Positions 56,619 through 64,000 of a stretch of DNA of 64,000 nucleotides are shown in pieces. A program made the translations under genes and the position numbers. Positions within the stretch are counted from its first letter, which is position 1; every line of letters starts with the position of its first letter. Where the stretch lies: contig NZ_CP085242.1 in assembly GCF_044810985.1 (NCBI RefSeq), positions 1,736,001-1,800,000 of the forward strand, read 5' to 3'. Source of the DNA: Marinospirillum sp031581385. GTDB lineage: Bacteria > Pseudomonadota > Gammaproteobacteria > Pseudomonadales > Halomonadaceae. The notes below the pieces were generated by a model that was given only the letters and a program-made list of their open reading frames with translations, was not told where the DNA came from and ran no database searches.

Positions 56619-56888
56619 TTAGCTGGATAGTTTGGATATTTCCTCTTCCGGAAAAGTCACGTTGATTTCCAGAGTCGACATCATACCATGTTGATCCATT
56701 TGCACCCGAACCTGGTCACTATTGATGGCAATATAGCGCTTAACCACATCCAGCACATCCTGCTGTAGACGTGGCAAGAATTCCGGCTGACCTCGCATCG
56801 TTCGCTCATGGGAAAGAATGATTTTCAATCGCTCCCTTGCAGCCGAAGCAGAGGAATTGGCATCTCGATGAAACAAACCTTTCAACAT
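56619..56888 (-). CDS. minE: Cell division topological factor MinE
   Basis: An 89-residue protein with the N-terminal MinD-activating part (LKGLFHRDANSSASAARERLKIILSHER) split by the usual sequence features, and a C-terminal dimerisation domain. It drives MinCD oscillation. The ATG at 56888 overlaps the minD stop (TGATG), and a GTG precedes it. Confidence 0.97.
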   Translation of the reverse strand: MLKGLFHRDANSSASAARERLKIILSHERTMRGQPEFLPRLQQDVLDVVKRYIAINSDQVRVQMDQHGMMSTLEINVTFPEEEISKLSS

Positions 56889-57700
56889 CACTTGCGCCCC
56901 CCAAACATACGATTCAGAAACCCGGTTTTTTCCGGCTCGACAAACTTCAAGGGGACCTCTTCACCCAGCAGGCGTGCCACAGCATCCTTGTAGGCTATGC
57001 TGGCATCGGTGCCCTCTTCGTGAATGACGGGAATCCCTTTGTTGGATGCTTTGAGTACGGATTCAGACTCGGGAATCAAACCCATCAAGGGAACCGATAA
57101 AATATCCTGCACATCCTCCAGGGACAGCATTTCACCTTCAGCCACCCGCTGACTGTTGTAGCGGGTCAAAAGCAGGTGCTCCTTGACCTTGCCACCATTT
57201 TTTGCGGCCTGGGTCTTGGCTTGCAACAGCCCGATGATGCGGTCGGTATCCCTTACCGAGGACACTTCAGGGTTGGTCACCAGCACAGCTTCATCAGCAA
57301 AATACATGGCCAACTGCGCCCCTCTTTCTATACCGGCAGGAGAGTCACAAAGGATATAATCAAAATCCATACTTAAAGCCTGAATCACCTGGTCGACCCC
57401 TTCCAGCGTCAGGGCGTCCTTATCCCGCGTTTGCGAGGCAGGCAGCATGAACAGGTCGTCCGCACGTTTATCGCGAATCAATGCCTGGTGAAGGCTGGCT
57501 TCCCCCTGAATGACATTGACCAGATCATAAACAACCCGGCGTTCACAGCCCAGGACCAGATCCAGGTTGCGCAGACCAACATCAAAGTCAATCATGACTG
57601 TTTTATAGCCACGCAGTGCCAGGCCACTTCCCAGAGAAGCGCAGCTGGTGGTTTTACCCACTCCCCCCTTGCCTGAGGTGATGACGATGATTTTAGCCAA
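56888..57700 (-). CDS. minD: Septum-site ATPase MinD
   Basis: A 270-residue ParA-type ATPase with the deviant Walker A SGKGGVGKTTSCASLG near the start, DFDVGLRNLD (Walker A' region) and a C-terminal amphipathic membrane helix (FLNRMFGGRK). The start is a TTG: no ATG or GTG precedes the invariant AKIIVITSGKGG, and GGAAGG lies eight bases upstream. It lies between minC and minE as is usual. Confidence 0.97.
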   Translation of the reverse strand: MAKIIVITSGKGGVGKTTSCASLGSGLALRGYKTVMIDFDVGLRNLDLVLGCERRVVYDLVNVIQGEASLHQALIRDKRADDLFMLPASQTRDKDALTLEGVDQVIQALSMDFDYILCDSPAGIERGAQLAMYFADEAVLVTNPEVSSVRDTDRIIGLLQAKTQAAKNGGKVKEHLLLTRYNSQRVAEGEMLSLEDVQDILSVPLMGLIPESESVLKASNKGIPVIHEEGTDASIAYKDAVARLLGEEVPLKFVEPEKTGFLNRMFGGRK

Positions 57701-57719
57701 AGTTTCGCCCTTCCATTAT

Positions 57720-58421
57720 TTATAGTTGCGTTAAAGCTGTAGACACCAGCTTTTCACCTTGAAGTTCAATGCAAACTGCATCCCCTGCCGTCACAAAATC
57801 TGCGGAATAGCTGGTCTGATAATGGCCAGCAATGGCAATCAGCTCAGCCTCCAGGCGCAGGGTAAAAATTCTTGCTTGCTGATCACCCTGGATGCCTGCC
57901 AGAGCCCGCCCGCGAATCGCACCATAGACATGGATCTGACCACTGGCGAGAACTTCCGCACCCGGATTAACCGACCCCATGACCACCAGATCGCCTTTTT
58001 CATTGATCAACTGTTGGCCGCTGCGTACCGTGCCCTGATGCACCAGAGTGCGTGGCATTTCCTCCTGATTGGCAGCTGTTGCCGGTCGATCCAGGGAGTT
58101 CAGTGCCATTAAACCCAGCTTTCTGGCATAAGCCTGCAAATTCTTGTCTGCCGTTCTGACCGCCAGGAATTGAATGCCCAAACGTTTGCAGACCTCCTGC
58201 AACTCGGACAGATCCAGCATTTGATCCAATTGGGATAAATCCAGTACCAGGGGAGCAACCTTGAGTAGAGCGGACCCCTTGGCCAGCCGACTTTCCAGCT
58301 CAGCTTCCAGAAGCCCTATCTGGCCGGTATTGGGCTGCATCAGGGTTGCCGGCAGCGAAGTGCCCTTAAGCTTGAAAGGTGTTGTCACCAGATTCAGTCT
58401 GGGACTGGTCGCATCGGCCAT
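57720..58421 (-). CDS. minC: Septum-site inhibitor MinC
   Basis: A 233-residue protein with an N-terminal FtsZ-inhibiting domain and the C-terminal beta-helix (VMGSVNPGAEVLASGQIHVYG, GRALAGIQGDQQARIF) that binds MinD and FtsZ. It is the first gene of minCDE. The AT-rich gap 58422-58495 in front probably holds the promoter, but I do not see a single clear one. Confidence 0.95.
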   Translation of the reverse strand: MADATSPRLNLVTTPFKLKGTSLPATLMQPNTGQIGLLEAELESRLAKGSALLKVAPLVLDLSQLDQMLDLSELQEVCKRLGIQFLAVRTADKNLQAYARKLGLMALNSLDRPATAANQEEMPRTLVHQGTVRSGQQLINEKGDLVVMGSVNPGAEVLASGQIHVYGAIRGRALAGIQGDQQARIFTLRLEAELIAIAGHYQTSYSADFVTAGDAVCIELQGEKLVSTALTQL

Positions 58422-58495
58422 AAAACCGCTCCACCTATATACAATTTATAAAACAAAGATACGCTATTTATACAAATCATCCCATTAAAAAAAGA

Positions 58496-60913
58496 TTAAC
58501 GGTCATTAAGGCCAAATGTTTCCAATTCTTCAGCGTCTAGCCAGGCCTGCAAAGGCTGCCTGGTCATTTCTGCCAAAGCCTGGAGGGCATGCACCCAACT
58601 GCAGCGATTGGCAATGAGCAGCCCCTTCACATCCAGCGTTCCACCGCGGTTAATATAGCCCAAAGCGCGAGTATGATCTGTACCCAGATCCAGAGGCCGC
58701 AAATGCCCCAGCAGGACTTCGGGGCGAGTGTGGCACAGAAACAATCGATCCGTTACGGCTGCCGGAAAAAGGCGCTCCTGTACTGACGCCGGAGCTTGCC
58801 AGACGGCTTCCTGGGCATCACGCGGTTTACGGAAACGGCCCGGCTCCTGCAAATACACCAGCGAAGCTCTGGCACCGCGTTTTTCCAGGCGCTGCCAGGC
58901 CAGTAAACCCTCCTGCAACTGGTAGGCACCCACGGCCACCAACTGCAATGGAGCCTGGGCATCCCCGGCAATCAAAAGCGCACCTTCCTGAGTCAGCTGT
59001 TCAGCCTGCTGAGGGGTCAAGTGCACGGGTAGAGCACGCTTGGGTATCACCAGGTTGGCAATCTGGCCCTGATGGCGATAGACCTCCAGCAAAGCCGCTG
59101 CAGCCGAGTTGGCATCGGCCGGGAAGATCACCCGCGAGACATCCGCCATCTCCCCCAGCAAAGCTTCTGCCAGGGTGGAGTCCTGGTGCGATTGTTCGTT
59201 TTTGCCGTTCTCCCAAAGGTGGGAGCTGGAAATCACCGGCAGAGAGCGCCAGCCGGGTTGTTCGCCCTGCTCTATTTGATGACGCGAAAAAATGATTTCC
59301 TGACGTAATGCACCCAGCATTTTAACCGCAAAAGCCTCATAGGAAACCACCAGGTTCAAACCGCCCTTGTTGGCCAGGGCCGCACTGACCACAGCTTCTT
59401 CATTGAGGGCGGTAATCACGGCCCCATCCCGGGCTTCATCCTGAGACAGCTCAGGCTGGGTGACCCGATGCTTCAGTTTGGCCAGCGTCAGGTTCATGTT
59501 GTTGCTGGAAATTTCATCCGGGTTGCCCACCCGCACCCGCAACTTCGGGTTGGCCTTCACCAAAGCGCAAAAAGCAACATCCACCGCTGCCATGGGCGAA
59601 TAATTTTGGTGGGCCTCGGTCCAGGGCACTTCAGGAATGGCTGGATCGACCCTGCGTCGGGCAAGAGAGTGGTCTTTTTCCTGGGGACGCTGCTGAAGTT
59701 CGTGCTGGCGGAAACGCTTCACCGCCTTCTGAAGTTCCTTCACCGGCACCCAAAGCCGGGCTGCACCTTCATTAAACAGCCGCAATGATTCAGCATCCTG
59801 GGCAGGATTGCCCGGCAGAGGGGTGCCATGCGCCCGGTTGGTTCCTGCACCGGGAAAGCCATAACCCTTGGGTGCCTCAGCAATCAGATAGGGCAGGCGT
59901 ACCGGATAGGAGCGTTTGTCATGGCCGATCTCAGCAGCCTCATCTTCCAGCCACTGCTCACCGGTCAGGATGCCCCAGGCGAAAGCCGCTGGGTCACGGC
60001 CATCAATAATGCTGGGCTGGAAGCCATGATGACTCAAGTGTTCGGCAAACCATTCCGAGCCACCTTCCATCGCCAGAGTCGAACGCTGGTCAATACGCCG
60101 GCCATTGGCAATCATCACCGGAACCACCAGGCCGCAATCCTCCGAACGCCACCAAAGAGGAGCCCAATCACTGCCGCGCTGCTCTTCAAAAGCACCATCA
60201 GAAAGAAAGGTGACCAGGCGCTCATTTTTTTCGCTGGCATGCACATACTGCAAGGCGGTAAAACCCAGGTAACCGCCTTCACTGACAGCTCCGGCTGTAT
60301 TGGGATTCAGGTGACTGCCCAGAGGTGAAGCCGGTTTACCGTCCGGCGTCAAAGCATAGGAATAAAAATCCTTCACAAAGCGTGTAAGCACTTCTGAAGA
60401 CCACTGCGGATAGGCTTCAGCATGGCGTTTTTTCTGATTGCCCAGCAGGAGGTTCACACTGTCAATGGCTGCCACACAGTGGCCCTGCTCCATCATCCAA
60501 CTGCGGGTGTGGCCACTGAGCAAATTGGCCAGCATATAGCCCACATAAGCAGGCACCATATTCAGAGAACCCCCGGTGTGCCCCTGAGGGTCCTTCTTGA
60601 AAGATTCCGCACCCAGAGGCTTGCCCTCCACATCCACCTGCTTGGCATAGGTGGCATGAACCACCAGCCACATGGCGGCATTGGCCAGCTTGTCGGCAGC
60701 CTGCAAAGCCTCCAGCAGGTTTTTGCGCGGCTGGCTTTGCTGTTCCAGTTGCTCCAACAACTCTGCAATCCTGATCTGGGTCAGAGGTTGGTGAACGATC
60801 ACCCCACAGCCTTCGGCCCAGGCCGCAAAATCCGGGTCTGCAGCCCTCAGGCGCTCAGCTTCCTGTTCCGCATGAGAGTGATCCATTAAGGAAGTGTGGA
60901 AACGGCTGGTCAT
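58496..60913 (-). CDS. Phosphoketolase (XFP family)
   Basis: An 805-residue thiamine-diphosphate enzyme. It has GHTGGSLNMVPAYVGY, SDGAFEEQRGSDWAPLWW, MIANGRRIDQRSTLAMEGG and PGAGTNRAHGTPLP in the XFP N-domain, and a C-terminal domain with LGTDHTRALGYINRGGTLDV. It cleaves xylulose-5-phosphate (and perhaps fructose-6-phosphate) to acetyl phosphate and a triose or tetrose phosphate. Several such long gammaproteobacterial proteins have been annotated as epimerases, a name with little support. No acetate kinase or pentose-phosphate gene is adjacent. Confidence 0.85.
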   Translation of the reverse strand: MTSRFHTSLMDHSHAEQEAERLRAADPDFAAWAEGCGVIVHQPLTQIRIAELLEQLEQQSQPRKNLLEALQAADKLANAAMWLVVHATYAKQVDVEGKPLGAESFKKDPQGHTGGSLNMVPAYVGYMLANLLSGHTRSWMMEQGHCVAAIDSVNLLLGNQKKRHAEAYPQWSSEVLTRFVKDFYSYALTPDGKPASPLGSHLNPNTAGAVSEGGYLGFTALQYVHASEKNERLVTFLSDGAFEEQRGSDWAPLWWRSEDCGLVVPVMIANGRRIDQRSTLAMEGGSEWFAEHLSHHGFQPSIIDGRDPAAFAWGILTGEQWLEDEAAEIGHDKRSYPVRLPYLIAEAPKGYGFPGAGTNRAHGTPLPGNPAQDAESLRLFNEGAARLWVPVKELQKAVKRFRQHELQQRPQEKDHSLARRRVDPAIPEVPWTEAHQNYSPMAAVDVAFCALVKANPKLRVRVGNPDEISSNNMNLTLAKLKHRVTQPELSQDEARDGAVITALNEEAVVSAALANKGGLNLVVSYEAFAVKMLGALRQEIIFSRHQIEQGEQPGWRSLPVISSSHLWENGKNEQSHQDSTLAEALLGEMADVSRVIFPADANSAAAALLEVYRHQGQIANLVIPKRALPVHLTPQQAEQLTQEGALLIAGDAQAPLQLVAVGAYQLQEGLLAWQRLEKRGARASLVYLQEPGRFRKPRDAQEAVWQAPASVQERLFPAAVTDRLFLCHTRPEVLLGHLRPLDLGTDHTRALGYINRGGTLDVKGLLIANRCSWVHALQALAEMTRQPLQAWLDAEELETFGLNDR

Positions 60914-61101
60914 AAAAACTCCTTGAAAGGCGACAACTTATACTGCGCCCCTGCCGGTCTCATCTGTTAGAATGAGCCTTCTCTGTCAGGGCCACTGTTT
61001 TTTCTTAGTCTATTCGCCCTGACTCGGCTTTGCACCCGCTAATGGGCTGCAAGGTACGGAAAACCTTTCTTTATTTCTGGTAGCAAGGGCAATCTCAAGT
61101 C

Positions 61102-63795
61102 ATGAATTCGTTGTTAGTCCGAATCGCACCGCGCTTTTTCAAACCTTCGCTTGCCCACAGTAAGCGCAGTATCCGTCTGATGGCGCTACAAAGACTGGAT
61201 TTACAAAACCCTGCACAGCAGGAGCGCTTCCTGGCCTGGTTGCAGGAAGAGACAGACCCGGACGTCATTCAGCAAGCCCTGCCTCTGTTTCCGCGTTTAC
61301 AGCCCTTGCTGGAACTTCTGCAGTCTGAACTCAAACCCTGCCCTGAGCCTTTGGGCAGCTTACTGACCCGGCACCTCAGCCAAACCCTGAGCAGCCCGAA
61401 TGACCTCTCGGACGAACACCAGACAACCCTGGCAAAAACCACTCACCAGGGGCTGCTGCTGGAGCTGATCAGCCAGGCCGACTCCCTGGATTTGCGCCTT
61501 CGGGCCTTAAACCAGCTGACGACCAACGAAGACAACTGGCTGGAAATCGCCCTCAGCAACTCTCTATCCAAAGTGCGTTATCAGGCAGCCAGCCGGATAC
61601 AAGGCGAAAAGGCCCTGGAAAAACTCGTCAAGGAAGCTCAGGGCGACAAAAGAGTTCAACGCCTGGCCCGCGAAAGACTGGCCGACTTGAAAGCCCAGGA
61701 GCAAAAGCGTCTGGAAGCCCTGGAGCAAAAGCAAAAACTGCTTCAACAGCTGCGCCAACACCTGAACAGCAAGGATCAGCAGCTTTTTGCCGCCCGTCTG
61801 GAACACCTCCAACGCCAGTGGTCACTGCTGGAAGACTTTCCTGCGGATGCCCAGACTGAAAGCCATTACCAGGAACTGCTGCTCGCGGCTCAACAGCAAG
61901 CAGCCGAACTGGCTGCGCAAGAGGAAGCCCAGCGCCAGCGGGAAGCCGACAAGCAAGCCTGCCAGAAACAACAAACAGAACTTCTTCAGCAGCTCGAAGA
62001 ATGGGCCACTTCAACGGCCACTCAACGGATCGAACAACCGCAGGAACTCCAGGCCCAGCTTCAGCAACTGACCGAAAGCTGGCAGGCCAGCAATGACCTG
62101 CATCCCGCTTCGGCCAGCCACAAACGCCAATGGCAAAAACTCTCCGAGCAATTGCAGCAGGCTTTTGCAGCCTGGGAAGGCTTTTACACGCTCTGTGCTG
62201 ACTTGCAAATTCTACTGGCCGAGGACCACTGGTCCGACCTGCAGGCCCAGGCCGGTCAAAGACTGCTCAACAAGCTTGACTGGCCTGCGGCCCTGACTGC
62301 GCCGGAAGAAGTCCTTGCCTTGCGCGAACGCCTGGCGAAGCAAGCCAGTGAACAGCAAGCACCCGCTCAGCCAGACACCAGTGACTTTGATGAAAATCGC
62401 TGTCGTAATGATCTACAACAACTGGAAACACTTCTGGACGAAGGCAGCAGTCGGCCTGCCCAGCGTCTTTTGCAACAACTACAAAGCCAGATGGAAGCTG
62501 CACCTGCAGCCTTTCGCCAGAAACACACCCCACGACTGCGCAAACTCACCGCCCAGGCTGCAGAGCTAAAAGACTGGCAGGGCTTTGTGGCTGCCCCTAA
62601 AAGAGAAGCCCTCTGCGAACAAATGGAAGCCCTGGCTGACGACCAGAGCATGGAGCCTCAAGCCAAGGCCGACCGCATTCAGGCATTGCAAAATGAATGG
62701 CGTGAACTGGGTTCGGCTGCCATTAACAAAAGCCTCTGGAAACGCTTCAAGAAGGCAGCGGATCTGGCCTATGAACCCTGCAAAGCCTGGTTTGCCGAAC
62801 AAGCCAAACAGCGCGAATACAACCAGCAGCAACGCCAGATCATCTGTGAAGAACTGGAAGCCTTGAGCCAGGAGAATAGCCACAAAAATCTGGATGAAGA
62901 AGGTCTGGACAAGCTGCTGACCCAGGTACACGACGAGTGGCGACGCTTTAACCCGGTGAACCGGGTCGAAGGCAAACGTCTGGCAGAACGCTTTCAACAA
63001 GCCCTCACCCCCATCAAGGATTATCTCTACGGCCTGCGTCAGGAGCATGCTGACCGGAAGCGCCAACTCATCACCGAAGCCAAAGCGCTACTGGACAGCG
63101 AAGACCTGCAAGCCGCAACCGCGACCAGCAAGGAACTGCAAAACCTATGGCGACAGGTGGGTCGCGCACCCGGCAGCCTTGAACACCAACTCTGGAAAGA
63201 ATTTCGGGCTGCTTGTGACCAACTCTTCCAACAGCGTGATGAACAACGCCAGAGCCAGAACCAGGCCCGTGAAGAGCGCTTTTTGCAAGCCCGGCAAGAA
63301 CTCAGTGAAGCCCGACAAGCTTTGCAGGCAGGGCAGCTTTCAAGCGCCAGAAAGCTCTATCAATCAGCAGCTTCTTTGCGCTCAATTCCCCGCAAGAAAA
63401 CCGAAAGCTGGCAGCAGGAACTGCAAGACTTTGCCGCACAGCTGCAAGCTGCCACCCGGCAGAACCAACACCAGGAACAACTGCATCAACTGGAAGCAAG
63501 CTGGCAACAACTGCCTGAGGACCGACCTCTGGCTGACCCGGAGCTGGCCAAACGCCTCACGGTCAAACTGGAGACCCTGGCAGGTCTTCCTGTACCTGAA
63601 GAAGACCAGGCCCTGAAAATGCAACTCCAGGTGGAAAGACTCAACGCCGGTATCAAGGGTGAGAACACCGCAAACAACCGGCAGCAGGAAGCCAGAGAAC
63701 TGCTGGATCACTGGCTGGAAAGCGTAAAAAGCCGGGAAGGAAGCCTCTCAAATCGTTTCTTTCAGGCTCTGAAAACCTGCTACCAACCCGACTGA
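61102..63795 (+). CDS. Large DUF349 coiled-coil protein
   Basis: An 897-residue, Gln/Glu/Ala/Leu-rich protein: an N-terminal HEAT-like helical region (about residues 20-200), long coiled coils, and several DUF349 units marked by Trp-rich patterns (LQNEWRELGSAAINKSLWKR, QVHDEWRRFNPVNR, LQNLWRQVGRAPGS). It has no catalytic motif, signal peptide or membrane segment. DUF349 proteins of this size occur in pseudomonads and marine relatives; the function is unknown. The 188 bases upstream contain only a small hairpin and no clear promoter. Confidence 0.82.
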   Translation: MNSLLVRIAPRFFKPSLAHSKRSIRLMALQRLDLQNPAQQERFLAWLQEETDPDVIQQALPLFPRLQPLLELLQSELKPCPEPLGSLLTRHLSQTLSSPNDLSDEHQTTLAKTTHQGLLLELISQADSLDLRLRALNQLTTNEDNWLEIALSNSLSKVRYQAASRIQGEKALEKLVKEAQGDKRVQRLARERLADLKAQEQKRLEALEQKQKLLQQLRQHLNSKDQQLFAARLEHLQRQWSLLEDFPADAQTESHYQELLLAAQQQAAELAAQEEAQRQREADKQACQKQQTELLQQLEEWATSTATQRIEQPQELQAQLQQLTESWQASNDLHPASASHKRQWQKLSEQLQQAFAAWEGFYTLCADLQILLAEDHWSDLQAQAGQRLLNKLDWPAALTAPEEVLALRERLAKQASEQQAPAQPDTSDFDENRCRNDLQQLETLLDEGSSRPAQRLLQQLQSQMEAAPAAFRQKHTPRLRKLTAQAAELKDWQGFVAAPKREALCEQMEALADDQSMEPQAKADRIQALQNEWRELGSAAINKSLWKRFKKAADLAYEPCKAWFAEQAKQREYNQQQRQIICEELEALSQENSHKNLDEEGLDKLLTQVHDEWRRFNPVNRVEGKRLAERFQQALTPIKDYLYGLRQEHADRKRQLITEAKALLDSEDLQAATATSKELQNLWRQVGRAPGSLEHQLWKEFRAACDQLFQQRDEQRQSQNQAREERFLQARQELSEARQALQAGQLSSARKLYQSAASLRSIPRKKTESWQQELQDFAAQLQAATRQNQHQEQLHQLEASWQQLPEDRPLADPELAKRLTVKLETLAGLPVPEEDQALKMQLQVERLNAGIKGENTANNRQQEARELLDHWLESVKSREGSLSNRFFQALKTCYQPD

Positions 63796-63829
63796 AAAAA
63801 AAGGGCAGACCTCACGGCCTGCCCTTTTT
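63794..63829. terminator. Bidirectional terminator after the DUF349 gene
   Basis: AAAAAGGGCAG and CTGCCCTTTTT form a stem (with one mismatch in the inner CC/GG extension) around a TCAC loop. Runs of T on the right and A on the left allow it to serve both convergent genes. Confidence 0.88.
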
Positions 63830-63852
63830 CATGAACAGTCAGTCAGCTGTTT

Positions 63853-64000
63853 CTAGTGCATGTACTGACCGCCATTGGCGGAAATATTGGCACCGGTGAT
63901 AAAGCTGGACGCTTCATCAGCCAGGAAAACCACGATACGTGCAATATCCTCCGGTTCACCAAAGCGCCCTACAGGAATCTGGGCCTTGATACCCTCACGA
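63853..64000 (-). CDS. C-terminal part of an SDR, acetoacetyl-CoA-reductase-like (partial)
   Basis: Only the last 48 residues fall in the window; the gene continues past the right edge. They read IPVGRFGEPEDIARIVVFLA and ITGANISANGGQYMH, the classic C-terminal end of short-chain dehydrogenases. The final NGGQYM is typical of PhaB-type acetoacetyl-CoA reductases, which make 3-hydroxybutyryl-CoA for polyhydroxybutyrate. FabG-like members remain possible. Confidence 0.75.
   Translation of the reverse strand, partial: REGIKAQIPVGRFGEPEDIARIVVFLADEASSFITGANISANGGQYMH

Overview
The window comes from a gammaproteobacterium, most likely a marine or halophilic member of the Oceanospirillales (Oceanospirillaceae-like). 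Evidence is the 16S/23S sequence type, BamB-Der, MinCDE, HemF, LptA-era envelope genes such as a LpxL/HtrB-type acyltransferase, FabV and DctBD. The genus is an inference. The stretch looks chromosomal: dense, mostly housekeeping, with short intergenic gaps and no integrase, transposase, phage gene or CRISPR array.

Layout. 1-3360: yfgM-bamB-der (protein export, outer-membrane assembly, ribosome GTPase). 3379-5625: a small Rossmann-fold protein and a FapA-like DUF342 protein. 5612-14822: a lactate-use locus with the FAD/Fe-S D-lactate dehydrogenase, lactate permease, LutABC L-lactate oxidase and the GntR regulator LldR. Two identical-core palindromic operators lie in the gap between lutA and lldR. 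14838-18144: a DctBD-type sensor kinase and sigma-54 activator directly downstream of lldR. 18141-22146: an MFS drug exporter, a secreted endo/exonuclease-family protein and an AAA ATPase fused to a PD-(D/E)XK-like domain. 22229-29970 (all minus): ybaK, dgt, aroE, an L-2-hydroxyglutarate-oxidase-like flavoprotein, hemF, tsaC, dprA and a LysM protein. 30076-32882: def-fmt-rsmB.

33053-37362: an acyltransferase, a DUF2782 protein, polA and a small 2Fe-2S ferredoxin. 37439-44727: a chemoreceptor, fabV, a YdjM-like membrane protein, a secreted protein, a zinc-less DksA paralogue, an AEC carrier, a quinone-reductase-like enzyme and a gamma-carbonic-anhydrase-like protein. 44764-50154: a complete rRNA operon on the minus strand (16S-23S-5S) with tandem promoters, boxA antiterminators and a perfect terminator, but no spacer tRNA. 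50277-55121: a membrane diguanylate cyclase, a SRAP-family protein that has lost its catalytic residues, and a pitrilysin-type lipoprotein protease. 55137-60913: sbcB, minEDC (minus) and phosphoketolase. 61102-63795: a very large DUF349 coiled-coil protein. 63853-64000: the C-terminal end of an acetoacetyl-CoA-reductase-like SDR.

The most unusual signal is a structured intergenic repeat present three times (8636-8737, 10626-10772, 32889-33040). Each copy is enclosed by a long stem whose sequence differs between copies but keeps its pairing. Inside are two to four smaller motifs of the form ACAxGGAxGU; most are GGA-bearing hairpin loops, and they resemble CsrA/RsmA binding sites. Two copies lie in the sense orientation just behind coding genes. 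Other points worth a second look are the catalytically stripped SRAP protein, the Cys-depleted DksA, the tRNA-free rrn spacer and the helically phased LldR operators.
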